The translations under genes were made by a program, and so were the position numbers. Shown in pieces: positions 24,383 to 35,604 of a stretch of DNA of 64,000 bases (position 1 is its first letter; every line of letters starts with the position of its first letter). The stretch covers positions 17,327,469-17,391,468 of the forward strand of contig NC_133538.1 in the NCBI RefSeq assembly GCF_048544455.1. Reading direction: 5' to 3'. A model generated the notes under the pieces. It searched no databases and was not told where the DNA came from. It saw only the letters and a program-made list of their open reading frames with translations. This DNA comes from Silene latifolia. Its lineage: Eukaryota; Streptophyta; Magnoliopsida; Caryophyllales; Caryophyllaceae.

Positions 24383-24415
24383 GACCTCCCCAAACCAGCC
24401 AAAAATGGGGAGGTC
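24383..24415 (-). repeat. Hairpin/polypurine module M1 of element E
   Basis: GACCTCCCC (24383-24391) pairs with GGGGAGGTC (24407-24415), a 9-bp stem overlapping the end of the envelope-position ORF. Counterpart of D 15472-15505. Confidence 0.6.
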
Positions 24416-25913
24416 ACCAGCATCTAATCTCCACCCTCGTAGAAGGGGTCACTGTCCCCGTCGGACCCCGACTCACTCTCCTCCTCCTCGGCGGGTGTAG
24501 CTCTCCTGGAAACGGAGGGAGTGGCTCTCCGGGAAGTGGAGGGACCAAGAGTGGTGGTGGTAGGAGGGGTCTCCTAGCGCCCCGAGGGTAGCCACCCTCA
24601 GGGGGAACAAAGTAAGAAGGGTGAGCCCAGTCACCCTTAGGAAGCATCCCCCCCCTAGCTAGCTCGTCGTAGACCGGGAACAAGGCGATGGCCGTGTCCA
24701 ATCTGTGCTCGTTGAAGCTCCTGCACAAATCACCCAAGACACGTGACATTGCCCTCTGGTCCATGACCGGAGGGACAACTAAAGGAGTAGGTGGTCGAAA
24801 AATAGCCGCACCAAAGAGGGGTGGTAGTGGAGGTAGGGGTGCACGTGAAGAGGAGGCACGAGCCCTCCTCGAAGTGCCAGCAGAAGGCGTGGCCGCCACC
24901 AAAGGAAGCCTGTAACTAGGCAAAGGCGGCCTAGCAGTCCCCTCAACAGTGGTGAGGGGCAGGACAGGAGGGTAACCGGTGACGGGGATGCGGTCACAGA
25001 TGAAAGAATCAATCTTCCACCGCATCTGTCTATCGACCCAATAGACACCTTGCGCGTAACGGAGGTCCATGAAGCGCAGGTCAGGGTGAATGGGGTCCTC
25101 CTGTCGAGGGAAAAGTAAAACAAGGCGGTTGGCGATGCGTGTCACCAAACCGCCACAGGCAATGGTGGTCAAGTTGCCCTCACTTACACGATCAAAGTGA
25201 GCGGCGGTCAAGTAGGCAATGTTATAGATGCGGACTCTCCGACGCTCAACGTTCAGATAACCCGCCAAAATTGAAAGCTCAATATTATTCACATTATTAG
25301 ACTCTTTACGGCCAAAAATGGTATTACCCATTAGCCGTAGAAAATAACGAAGAGGGGGCAAGTGGACGGAAGTGCCCGTCCTCCTCGACCCGTAAGTGTC
25401 ACCAATACAAGACCACATGGCCCGGTGAGTGTCAGAGGGGTCCGAGGTTCTACCCTCGGAGTGAAGACCCAAAAAACCCGCAAAATCAGCAAGTGTCAGA
25501 GAATAATTAACATTAAAAAGTCGAAAGGAAATGCAGGGTTTGGTCTCATCAGCCTCAAAGGCTTCGGAATCAAAAGCGTAAGAGGAAAAGAATTCAAGGG
25601 TCATAACATAATATGTGAACTCAGACATGTCCACCAGACCTATCATACCCGTCCCATTTAGCAGGGACACGACCGACTCATAACAGCCTAGTTTCTCCAA
25701 AGTTTCTTTATGGAGAAACCGGGTAACTGTGACCTTTACAGACGAAACAAAGAAAGAGAATTTAGCGCGCTGAATAGGTTTTTCAAAGATAACCTGCGGA
25801 TAGTCAGGTAGACTATCCGTAGTAGATTCTATCATCAGAGGCGGTCCGCGTGGCCGCTTAGCAGGCCGTTGGCTCGACTGCCCTTCCTGCATTGGCTCCT
25901 TCCCTTTTGTCAT
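24414..25913 (-). CDS. Athila ORF-1-type protein in envelope position (element E)
   Basis: An open frame of 499 codons, intact in appearance, follows integrase in element E. The N-terminus is basic (KRPRGPP). The middle contains RLFNVNYSLTLADFAGFLGL and HLPPLRYFLRLMGNTIFGRK, which resemble the plant Athila ORF-1 family. The C-terminal third is rich in Pro and Arg. I see no clear signal peptide or transmembrane helix by eye, so an envelope role is not supported by the sequence. Function in the family is unknown. It is element-encoded, not a host gene. An untranslated leader with palindrome cluster 26430-26540 lies upstream. Confidence 0.75.
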   Translation of the reverse strand: MTKGKEPMQEGQSSQRPAKRPRGPPLMIESTTDSLPDYPQVIFEKPIQRAKFSFFVSSVKVTVTRFLHKETLEKLGCYESVVSLLNGTGMIGLVDMSEFTYYVMTLEFFSSYAFDSEAFEADETKPCISFRLFNVNYSLTLADFAGFLGLHSEGRTSDPSDTHRAMWSCIGDTYGSRRTGTSVHLPPLRYFLRLMGNTIFGRKESNNVNNIELSILAGYLNVERRRVRIYNIAYLTAAHFDRVSEGNLTTIACGGLVTRIANRLVLLFPRQEDPIHPDLRFMDLRYAQGVYWVDRQMRWKIDSFICDRIPVTGYPPVLPLTTVEGTARPPLPSYRLPLVAATPSAGTSRRARASSSRAPLPPLPPLFGAAIFRPPTPLVVPPVMDQRAMSRVLGDLCRSFNEHRLDTAIALFPVYDELARGGMLPKGDWAHPSYFVPPEGGYPRGARRPLLPPPLLVPPLPGEPLPPFPGELHPPRRRRVSRGPTGTVTPSTRVEIRCW

Positions 25914-26859
25914 TCTTGTTCCTGCAAAAGGATCAAATTAGCACAATCAACCAACTTAAATTCCAATTTCTAGAGACCCGAATCAAAATCAGATGATCCG
26001 CGCAAATTAGGGTTTCGAAATTTTTGGGGAAAACAGAAATAACCATCTTCTAATTGCTAATTAGAGTCGAAAATCAAAGGGGAAAGCCTAGAATAAGCAA
26101 TTAAAGTACATAAAAGACCAAGAATCACACCCTAAAATCGTTTTCCCCAAATCGATTTTTGTCATCTCAAGGGCACATTACTCGAAAATTTCACATGGAA
26201 CTTCAGCAAAACTCGAATAAATAGCATAAAGATAGGATTAGACACATACCTTGATGATTTCTTTGAAGATTAAAACGAGAAAGGCAGAGAACGAGATGGA
26301 TTTGCAGTTGAAAACGCGAAGAAGGGAGAGGAAATAGGGTTTGGTCTTTTTGTGATTTTGGGAAAATGAAAGAATAAGAGAATAAGGATGAAAACTTCCC
26401 TTATTAGCTGCCTCTGAACTCATGGGACTGGTCGATCGACTATGTGACCCGATCGATCGACCATTTCCCTATACACACGGTGGCCTCTGTTCTCCTCGCT
26501 TCGATCGATCGATCAACATCCTAGTCGATCGATTGTTTGAGTGGCAATTGAATTAAATTCGTCAAAATTCATTTTGCCATCAAAACTTCCCCGTCTTTCT
26601 CTCGCAAAAATCCAAGAAACCACTTACGCACTTTGCATAAAATAAATTCCTGCAGAAATTATCAAAGGCGTACAATTTTCCCAAACCAAGAAATTGTAAA
26701 TGCATGAAAATAAAGGAAACAAAACAAGAAAAAAATAAAAAGCAAATTGAAAGAAAGAACAAAACGGAAATCCTAAATTACAAAATAACTACAACCTGGG
26801 TTTCCTCCCGATTAAGCGGGTTTAAGAGGTCCCGCACGACCTTGTTACCTCACTTCTCA
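25914..26859 (-). other. Spacer between integrase and extra ORF of element E
   Basis: About 0.95 kb without a recognised frame. It holds a cluster of TCGATCGA palindromes (26430-26540) and A/T-rich sequence. On the minus strand the integrase end lies to the right and the 499-codon ORF to the left, so this is the leader of that ORF. Splicing into this ORF is plausible but not shown here. Confidence 0.6.
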
Positions 26860-28089
26860 TCATCTCGACAAAATGGATCGAAGTACAAAACCTCGACCTT
26901 CCCAACATATGCATCTGATCCATGGTAGTGCTTCACATATTGGCCATTTACCTTGAACCTTTCTCCGGTAGGTCTCCAATTCAACAAATCCGAACTTTGT
27001 GACAGCTGTGACCGTATAGGGACCGGTCCACCGGATTTCACTTACCAGAAACAAACGGATACGAGCGTTAAAAAGAAGTACCTTATCGCCAATATGGAAC
27101 TCGCGCTTTATGATTCTCTTGTCGTGCCAACGCTTTGATTTCTCCTTGTAGATCCTTGCATTGTCATAGGCCAAGAGCCCTAAATTCCTCTAGCTCATTC
27201 AATTGTGTCATGCGTTTCTCACGAGAGAGGTTAGGATCCAAATTCAAATCACAAATAGCCCACCAAGACTTACGCTCTAACTCAACAGGTAAATGACATG
27301 TCTTACCATAAATCAATCGGTACGGTGACATCCCGATTGGCGTTTTGAACGCAGTTCTATAAGCCCATAAGACATCAGCTAACTTTAGACTCCAGTCTTT
27401 CCGTGATTTAGAAACAACTTTGGCTAAGACTTCTTTCAATTCTCTGTTAGAAACCTCAACCTGACCACTAGTTTGGGGATGATACCCCAAACCTCTACGA
27501 TGTTGGACACCGAATTTAGTCAATAAAGCACTAAGTTGTTTCTCTTTAAAATGCATTCCCCCATCGCTAATGACAACCCGAGGGACACCAAAACGGAGGA
27601 AAATAATCTTTTTAAACAATTTAATCACGGCTTTTGCATCGCAATGGGGAGTAGCAATAGCTTCCACCCACTTGGATACATAATCTACTGACTACGAGGA
27701 TATATTTATTACCTTGACTTCTCGGAAAAGGTCCTTGATAATCAATGCCCCGGACATCGAAAATCTCGACCTCAAGAATGCCTACTGTGGCATCTCATGT
27801 CTCTTGAAATATTCCCGATCTTTGACAAGCATCGCATTCAAGAACAAAAAATGCGACAATCTGCATGCAAAGTTGGCCAATAGAAACCAGATTGGAGTAC
27901 CTTAGCTACGGTCCTGGACGGACCATGGTGACCACCATAAGCGGAAGAGTGGCAAGCCTCTAGGATATCCTTCACCTCCCACTGAGGTACGCATCTCCGG
28001 ATGAGACCGTCTGCGCATTCCTTGAAAACATAAGGATCATCCCAAAAGTATTGTCTAGCATCATAGGCAAACCGCTTCTTCTTCGCCAT
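26860..28089 (-). pseudogene. Integrase of element E
   Basis: Covers the zinc-binding part (CHSSAYGGHHGPSRTVAKVL near 27905-27965), the catalytic core ([33 protein letters not shown]; about 27400-27590) and the C-terminal region (DKVLLFNARIRLF, WTGPYTVTAV; about 26990-27090). It would insert the DNA copy into the genome. The D-D-E layout of the core is visible. The region is broken. Confidence 0.9.
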
Positions 28090-28175
28090 GAAAGCTCGGG
28101 TGGTATCCTACCCACAAAGAAAGTTAGCAAAATCAAGAAACCACGGAGGTGGATAAGAACCTGAAGTAGTAATAG

Positions 28176-28588
28176 CTAACAAACTCTCATCGGAAAAGAA
28201 TCATTAATAGGCAAAGAATCCTCCCTTTCATCACCGCAGACGAGATAAGTGGTCACCACTACCACATTCTCTGCTCCTTTCTTATCTCTGATCTCCAAAT
28301 CAAACTCCTGCAAAAGGAGTATCCACCTCAAAAGCCTTGGCTTTTCATCTTTCTTAATAAAGAGAGTCTTCAACGCCGCATGGTCGTGTAAACAATAACC
28401 TTAGAACCTAATAAATAAGACCGAAATTTGTCTAAGGCAAAAACAACAGCTAGAAACTCTTTCTCAGTGGTAAAATAGTTGACTTGAGTCTCATCCAGAG
28501 TTCGGCTCGCATAGTATATGGCATTCAAAGCTTTATTCTTTCGTTGTCCCAGAACTGCACCGATCGCATAATCGCCGGCATCACACAT
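28176..28588 (-). pseudogene. RNase H region of element E
   Basis: CDAGDYAIGAVLGQRK, YYASRTLDETQVNYFTTEKE and [19 protein letters not shown] are the Ty3/gypsy RNase H signature (CDAS/CDAG start). It removes RNA from the RNA-DNA hybrid. It lies between RT and integrase. Confidence 0.88.
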
Positions 28589-28610
28589 GATCTCAAATGG
28601 GAGGTCCCAA

Positions 28611-29530
28611 TCAGTGGTGAATGATTGGCGCGAAAATTAGGGCCTCCTTTAACTCGTTAAAAGCGACATGGCACTCATCAAGAAATTCAAAGACAAACAT
28701 CCTTAAGAAGCAATTGTGTAAGTGGTTTAGCAATTTTTGAAAAATCCTTAATGAAACGCCGGTAGAAACCAAATGACCTAGGAAACTCCTCACTCCCTTA
28801 ACATTCACGGGAGGAGGTAATTGCTCAATCACCTGCACCTTTGCCTTGTCAACATGTATACCTTTATCAAAAATCAGATGCCCTAACACAACTCCCTCAT
28901 TGACCATAAACTGACACTTTTCCCAGTTTAAAACAAGATTAACATCTATACAACGTTGCATGACTTTATCAAGGTTAGCTAAACAACGATCAAAGTCACT
29001 GCCATAAACTGAGAAATCATCCATGAATACTTCCATAATATTCTCTATATAATCAGAAAAAATCCCCATCATGCACCTCTGAAAGGTAGCAGAGGCATTA
29101 CACAATCCGAAAGGCATTCTACGATAAGCAAAAACACCCCGTGGACAGGTAAAAGTAGTCTTACTCGATCGTCCCGGATGAATAGGGATCTGAAAGAACC
29201 ACAATATCCGTCTAGAAAACAGAAAAATTTGTTAGAAGCAAGTCTTTCAGTCATTTGGTCAACAAAAGGGAGGGGGAAATGGTCTTTCTTAGTGGCGGCA
29301 TTTAACTGTCTATAATCAATGCACATCCGCCACCCTGTCACTACTCGAGTTGGTATTAATTCATTTTTATCATTTTTAACCACGGTAGTCCCTCCTTTCT
29401 TCGGGACCACCTGAACCGGGCTAACCCACTTGGAGTTGCCAACTGTATAAATAATACCTGCATCAAGTAGTTTCATCACCTCGGCCATGACAACTTCCTC
29501 GTCTTCGGGTTCAACTTGCGTTGACCACAT
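28611..29530 (-). pseudogene. Reverse transcriptase of element E
   Basis: Athila-type RT: VPKKGGTTVVKNDKNELIPT and GWRMCIDYRQLNAATKKDHF (about 29315-29410), MPFGLCNASATFQRCM (about 29075-29120) and the catalytic FMDDFSVYG box (about 28998-29025). The insertion VVKNDKNELIPTR between the first blocks is characteristic of Athila relatives. The region is broken. Confidence 0.92.
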
Positions 29531-30130
29531 GTCTGTAAGGCTTGTGACCCTCTTCCAGCTCTATCCTATGCATACAAACATCGGGGCTGATGTCCTTAAT
29601 GTCATCCAAAGAGTAACCCAAAGCCTTCCCTTTTTCTTAAGTACACACATCAAAGCGGACAGTGGTCATCGTTAAGCTTAGAGCTAACAATAGCCGGGTC
29701 TTGCTCCCGTATCATCTAGAAAAACATACTTAAGATTAGGGGAAGTGGCTTACGCTCTGGCACCTTTACCTCTACAAAGATAGACAGAATCGCTTCAATG
29801 GTGTAGCAAGTGTTCACCAAGTTATCGTTGGCCAGGCTCAAAAGCATCTCATCTTCTTCTTCATTGAGCTCGTAGCTCTCCATTGAGGCAACCAAAGCAT
29901 CTGGCTCCTCGGCATTCTCCACTGTATTACCTGCACACTCATCTGAATGAGTTAGATCAGCTAAGGGATCCTTGGCTAAGGATTCCTTCCAACTACAAGT
30001 AACAATCCTGTCAACAACATCAATAGAACAACACGTATCCTCATCGACGGGTTCGGTTGCCTTGTGAGCAAGATCAACTCAATGGTGTCATCCCCTACCT
30101 CTAAGGTGATGGTTCTGCGTTTGACATCTA

Positions 30131-30702
30131 TCACAAATTTCCCAATGTATGTAAGAACGGTCTGCCTAAAATAATAGGTATCTGACTATCCTCTGCAATG
30201 TCCAAAACAACGAAATCTACAGGAATAAAAAACTTACCCACTCGAACGGGTACATCCTCTAGAACACCTATAGGTCTCTGAGTCGATCTATTTGCCATTT
30301 GAACGGTAATATCGGTCACCTTAAGTCTACCAATGTTTAACCTTTCGCAAAACATGAATACGGCATGACACTAACGCTGGCCCCTAAGTCACAAAGGGCC
30401 TTTCCAATTACGTGGTTACCTATAGTGCAAGGAATTGAAAAACTACCCGGGTCCTTTAATTTAGGTGGCACATTAACTTGTGAAAGAACATTACATTCCT
30501 CCACAAACGCAACATTACCATCATCACGAAAATTTCTCTTACGATTCAAAATATCTTTCATAAATTTAGCGTAAGAGGGTACCAGGTAATTAAATCGTGA
30601 AAGGAATCTGTTACCTCGAGATTCTGGACCATCTCCGAAACTTACCAAACTTACGCTCCACTTGGTAGCCTTCAAACGCTCCGGATACGGGATCGCACAC
30701 AC
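30131..30702 (-). pseudogene. Protease region of element E
   Basis: LCDLGASVSVMPYS (about 30355-30400) and IILGRPFLHT (about 30140-30175) match the Athila aspartic-protease-like domain also found in element D. It lies between gag and RT. Confidence 0.85.
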
Positions 30703-30799
30703 CGGCCGTAGGATCGGTAACCTTCGGCTTCCGTAGGTTTAAAACCCCCGTCAAATCATCAATGAGTGATGAATCTTGCAAACTAGTTGACGGATTTGC

Positions 30800-32112
30800 A
30801 TCCCGCTGCTCGGAGATCCAACGATCGACTAGTATGGGTAGTCGATCGACCAAGTAAACTGGGCGTGAAACAGTTCTGTCCCGTTATCGTCATCGGTATC
30901 TCGATCGATCGACCGAGGGTGTTGGTCGATCGATCGGATGTGCTAGGTATGAATAGTTTCGATCGAAACTATTTTGTCGACAATTGATCGATCGATCGGG
31001 AATGTCGGTCAATCGACGAATCACTCGGCATTCGACTCGTTTTGCATCGAATTCAAATGAGCTTCTTCATCATTTCCCGAGTCTTCCTTTTGCTCGTCGG
31101 GGCTTTCATAAGAAAGGCCACTTCTGAGATTTATGGCATTGATCGTCTCAACCGGCCCTTCACATTTAATTGAAGAATTAGCGGCTTGCTTAGCCTCCAT
31201 ATTCTCCAATTGTTTCACAAAATTCTGTGAGGACTCAATCCCTATTTGCTTCCATATTCGCCACTTGAACCAAAAGGAGTTGGACCATCTCTCTTAACTT
31301 CTCGATCTCATCTGAGTTTTGAATAGGAACTTCGACTTTTCCTTTGGAAGCTTCAGAAGTCTCGATTTTCTCGAGACGGGTAGAAATGGAAGTTATAAGT
31401 GACACAACAAAGATCATGTCTTCACTTTGCTTTCGTGACTTACCACGTGAACTTCCAAACTCGGCTTTATGGACTGCCATCTCCTCAATGGTGTTCCAAC
31501 CTTTACTTTGACCGGTATTATTTTGGAACCTACCATTAGCTGCATCCAAAATGACTTTGTAATCATCATATAGAGCATTGTAAAATAGATTGCAAAGATA
31601 CCATTGCTTTGGAAGCCATGATGAGGGACAAATTCGGACCAAACTTTTGAAACGTCCCCATGCTTCACAAAAATCTTCGTCGGCTCCTTGCTGAAAACTC
31701 GTGATTTTACTCTTCAAGGCATCGATCTTGAAGGCGGGAAGTACTTCTTGTAGAAGGCTAGTGCTAAAGATGTCCAATCGGTGACTCAGCTACTCTATCG
31801 AGGTAGCGATACCAATCTCGCGCCGAATCCTTCAAGGAGTATAAGAACATGAACCCCTTTACTTCATCTTGAGTTACCCCCTCCGGTATAGGTATTGAAC
31901 AAAATAGTCCGTGAAAATTTCCATATGTTTCAAGGGGTCTTCATCCGTAGACCCGCGGAACGATTCCGTTCCACTAAATCAATATAAGAGGAACGAAACT
32001 CGAATTTACCGGTAGAAGGGGTAGGTAACTGTTGCCCCTTTGGAAGGTGGTGCTCCTTTGGCTGAAAATTATCATATATCGTAGCCATAATTTCCACAGT
32101 GAGAGTACTCAA
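30800..32112 (-). pseudogene. gag of element E
   Basis: Minus-strand frames at 31930-32112 and 31021-31777 encode Athila-type Gag (FEFRSSYIDLVERNRSAG; then SKITSFQQGADEDFCEAWGRF and GWNTIEEMAVHKAEFGSSRG). The latter matches GWKIIDDLATHKAEYGNSRG of element D (about 12627-12690), showing kinship. A palindrome cluster (30823-31018) sits between gag and protease, the same place as in D. The region is broken. Confidence 0.85.
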
Positions 32113-32248
32113 GTCTTCCTCTCAAAAACCTGTCTTCTAACCGTGCAAAAGCAAAACTAGAAGCAAAGGTAAGCAACGGCCTCAAAGAACAAAAGTTCCT
32201 TGAGACAAGAAAAATAAACTAAAATAAAGCAAACAGAATTACACCGTC

Positions 32249-32267
32249 TCCCCGGCAACGGCGCCCA
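32249..32267 (-). other. Primer-binding site of element E
   Basis: On the minus strand TGGGCGCCGTTGCCGGGGA lies a few bases inside the LTR; it is the Athila tRNA-Asp-type site with one extra G near its start. Confidence 0.8.
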
Positions 32268-32271
32268 AATT

Positions 32272-33538
32272 TGATACCGTCGTTTAGTACCAAAATTAAA
32301 TTTATAATTCCAAACTAAAACTATAGCTAGTGATAGTAAGGGTCGAACCACAGAGAGACAAGGTTGATTTTGTTTGCTAATTATCGATCTATAAAAGTAA
32401 CAATTAATTGGGGGTTTTGAAATTGGTTGGCTAAAAGGCTAATTGCAAAAATGAATATTCTTAACAAGATAAAGAGAGGATCGGGAATTTCGGTTCACCA
32501 TGGCAAGTAACAGGTCAGTCAAGCAGCAGAGATCTCACAACACGGTCTCAGGGAAAATAAGCTAATCTTGCGATCAAAGCTCAAATAACCTCACGGTCTA
32601 TAAATTCCCTAGAATTCATCAAAGTTTTCACTCAAGAGAAATTCTAAATCTAGCGATAAATCAATTTACCAATCTTTCGACCTAGCAAAGATGTCCATCA
32701 AAAGATACAAGACCAATACGGAAGAACTCATGCTACACAACTATCCTAATTTAATACCATGGTTCACCTCATTCCCAATCAAAGGATTACCTACTCATAA
32801 TCATGACTACACTAATTGCGAAATTAATAAATAAGGACAAATTCAACATGATGAAATCTAACTAGAACAAAGGAGAGAAATTCAATCACTGAAATTAATT
32901 GATGAGACAAGAATTAAATTAACAAGCAAAAATAAGAAAAAGAAGAATTGCATAAAAGGCTTACTAATTGAATATCAAGAACAAAGCATTTGAATCAAAG
33001 GTTTCCGTCTCAAGCTAGATCTGAAAACTAAGTTTTTCCAGAATGAAAAGCATAACCTAAAAGTTGTTGCGTTCAACTGATAAAAGATACCGAAAGTTAA
33101 TTACAAGTTGGGCTTTTAAAAGTCTAACACGGAAAATTAAACATCAGCTCGAAATCAGGTCGATCGACCGTCCGCACGGTCGATCGATCAACATGCGAAA
33201 CAAAAGAGCTTCGTCTAAGCTCCGAGTCGATCGACTGAAAGTCTTAGTCGATCGACTGAAAGTGCTGTGCAGTGGCTCCTTGATGCTTCCGAACAACTCT
33301 TCACTCCTTGCACGCATCCCAAGGTGAGTGAATGAACTCTCCTTCCTCTTGGCTTCCCCGAACTCGCTCCGTGGAGGACAACTTGGCTTGATTTAGCCTA
33401 CTTCCACGCATTCCTACAATAAATCATAGAAAATGCAAAGTAAACCGTTTCGGGAGAAATAGTAGCTTTAAGCTACTAATTATGCATGGAAATACGTGCC
33501 AAAACCACAGATAAAGTGTATAGAATATGCACGTATCA
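32272..33538 (-). repeat. 5' LTR of element E
   Basis: 1267 bases, paired with 21419-22684. The variable palindrome block is at 33159-33272. On the right it is followed by AACAG, the imperfect target duplication. Confidence 0.95.
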
Positions 33539-33543
33539 AACAG

Positions 33544-34232
33544 CATTCAGATCCGAGCGAGGTATCTTCTGTTATAATGTCATGCCTTTTGGACTGAAAA
33601 ATGCAGGATCTACCTATCAGAGGCTGGTAAACATGATGTTTAAAGAGCAAATAGGCCAAACTATGGAAGTATACATAGACGATATGGTCGTCAAATCGAA
33701 GCAGTTTTCACAAAGACCACCAAAGACTGGCGTAAACTTTCAATACCCTTAGAAAATACCAAATGAAGCTGAATCCTACGAAGTGTACCTTTGGAGTATC
33801 CAGTGGAAAATCAGAGCAATTCTGCAGCTGGAGTCACCACTGAAACCAAAAGACGTCCAGCGCCTGACTGGAAGCGTGGCAGCCTTGAACAGATTCATAT
33901 CCAGATCCTTGGACAGATGCAGACTATTTTATGATGTACTCAGAAAGAGCCAAAGATTTGAGTGGACGGATGATCACGAGAAAGCATTTCAGGAGCTGAA
34001 GCGTTATCTCAGCACCCCACCTCTCCTGTCGAAGCCAGAGCCAGGAGAACCACTATTCCTTTATCTCGTCGATCCAAGAATGCGGCAGATCGATTCGATT
34101 AGTACGAGAGCAGGAAGGATCACAGCATCCAGTATATTACATCAGTAAGTCTCTGCTTCCAGCAGAGACCAGGTACACATCACTAGAAAAACTTGTCCTT
34201 GCACTAGTTACTGCATCCCATAAATTGTCCAC
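33544..34232 (+). pseudogene. Reverse transcriptase C-terminal part and RNase H region of element A
   Basis: RT resumes after element E with FRSERGIFCYNVMPFGLKNAG and YIDDMVVKS (33665-33700), then the connection (LKPKDVQRLTGSVAALNRFI, KAFQELKRYLSTPPLLSKPE; 33840-34045). RNase H-like sequence follows to about 34230 (ETRYTSLEKLVLALVTA near 34165-34215). The region is broken. Confidence 0.85.
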
Positions 34233-35604
34233 ATGCTGGAGCCAGCAACATTAAAATCTCAGCAGGAAGCAGAAGTGGTGTGCAACACCAGCAATGCAGA
34301 AAACACTCCAGACTGGAGAAAACCATACATAGACTGGCTGCAGAATGAAACCTTGCCAGCAGATAAAAATGAGGTGAGGAGCTTCAGAATGAGAGCATCC
34401 AGATTCATACTAATCGATGATGTTTTATTCAGGAAATCCCTCGCTGGACCCTACCTCAGATGCCTGGATCGGGAAGAGTCTCAGGCTGTATTGCATGCTC
34501 TCCACAAAGGGAGAATGTGGAAACCATGCGGCCGGCGGAGCCTGTCCAACAAGGCACCGAGGCGGGATACTTCGGCCCACAATGCGCAAAGATGCCATGG
34601 AATTCGCAAAAAGATGTGACGCTTGTCAGAGGCACGCCCACGTTAGCCACCAGCCAGTAGAGCCTCTGCACCAGGTTATCTCACCATGGCCCTTCATGAA
34701 GTGGGGAATGGACATAGTGGGACTACTGCCCAGAGCACCAGGAAACAAAGTCTATATGCTCGCCATGACGGGCTACTTCTCAAAATGGATAGAAGCAGAG
34801 TCGTTCTCCCAGGTTACAGAAACCCAGGTTATATCTTTCATTAAACGCAATATCATATGCAGGTTTGGCATTCCATCTGAGATTATATGTGATAATGGGT
34901 CCCAATTCATTGGAAATAAGACAGAAGCTTTTTGTGCTAGGTGGAATATCTCGTTGCGAAATCTACTCCCAGGAACCCCGTCTAACGGACAAGTCAATCC
35001 AAAGAATAAGATTATCATTGAAAACTTGAAAAAGAAACTGGAGGAGATTGGGGGCAAATGGGCAGAAGAGCTACCTCTGGTTCTCTGGGCTGACAGAACC
35101 ACACCAAAGGTTGCAACGGGATAAACCCCCTTCAGCCTGGTGTTCGGAGCAGAAGTAGTCATCCCATCCGAAGTTAGGGTCCTAACCCACAGATATGGAT
35201 GCATAATAGAAGATAGGAATCAAGTAGAAATGACAAGCAATCTGGACATGGTAGATGAACTCAGAACCAGCGCCCAGATCAGGATGGCTTCCTACCAACA
35301 GACCGTGGCTAGAAGCTATAACAAGAATGTAAAGGTAAGAACCCTGCAGGTGGGAGATCTGGTCCCGAGGAAAGTCTTCCGAGAATACCAAGAACCAAAA
35401 GGGAAAATTCGCCTACAACTGGGAGGGGCCATACCAAGTAGAGAGCACAGTTGGAAATGGAGCTTACCGACTCATGACTTTGGAAGGGCAAATGGTTCCC
35501 AGATCCTGGAATATCACCCACTTGAAAAAATATTTCACTTAAGTCACCAGCATGGTCAACAACTGGGTACTCACCTACCGGATACTGACTCGGCCCGGTT
35601 CTAG
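34233..35604 (+). pseudogene. Integrase region of element A
   Basis: Zinc-binding part (RKSLAGPYLRCL; CDACQRHAHVSHQPVEPLHQ near 34618-34680), core (KWGMDIVGLLPRAPGNKVY; IICDNGSQFIGNK near 34880-34920) and C-terminal part (VRTLQVGDLVPRKVF near 35335-35380). This is Tat-type integrase. The region is broken. Confidence 0.88.

Larger units (their letters stand above)
22685..24413 (-). other. Non-coding 3' region of element E
   Basis: No protein domain recognised. It holds the polypurine tract and hairpin (22685-22722), a second module (24247-24287), a third (24383-24415), palindromes at 23412-23445 and long T-runs on the plus strand (about 23375-23398, 23483-23520, 24121-24163). Layout matches the 3' region of element D. 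Confidence 0.75.
21419..33538 (-). mobile_element. Athila-like Ty3/gypsy element E with envelope-position ORF
   Basis: A 12.1-kb LTR element on the minus strand inserted in the RT of element A. From right to left: 5' LTR 32272-33538, primer-binding site 32249-32267, gag, protease, reverse transcriptase, RNase H, integrase, an extra 1.5-kb ORF (24414-25913), a long non-coding 3' region, polypurine tract and 3' LTR 21419-22684. Outside one variable block the LTRs differ at only about ten places (near 1 %), so it is younger than its host element. Target duplication GACAG/AACAG has one mismatch. Gag-pol is broken at several points; the extra ORF looks whole. Confidence 0.93.

Noticed and set aside
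24047-24423. Frames encoding poly-Lys next to hydrophobic stretches in the 3' region of element E
   Set aside because: Product of a long T-run on the plus strand; non-coding region.
10440-31020. Palindrome clusters as a CRISPR array
   Set aside because: Spacing is irregular, the motif is short and scattered over eukaryotic retroelements, and no cas genes exist in a plant genome.
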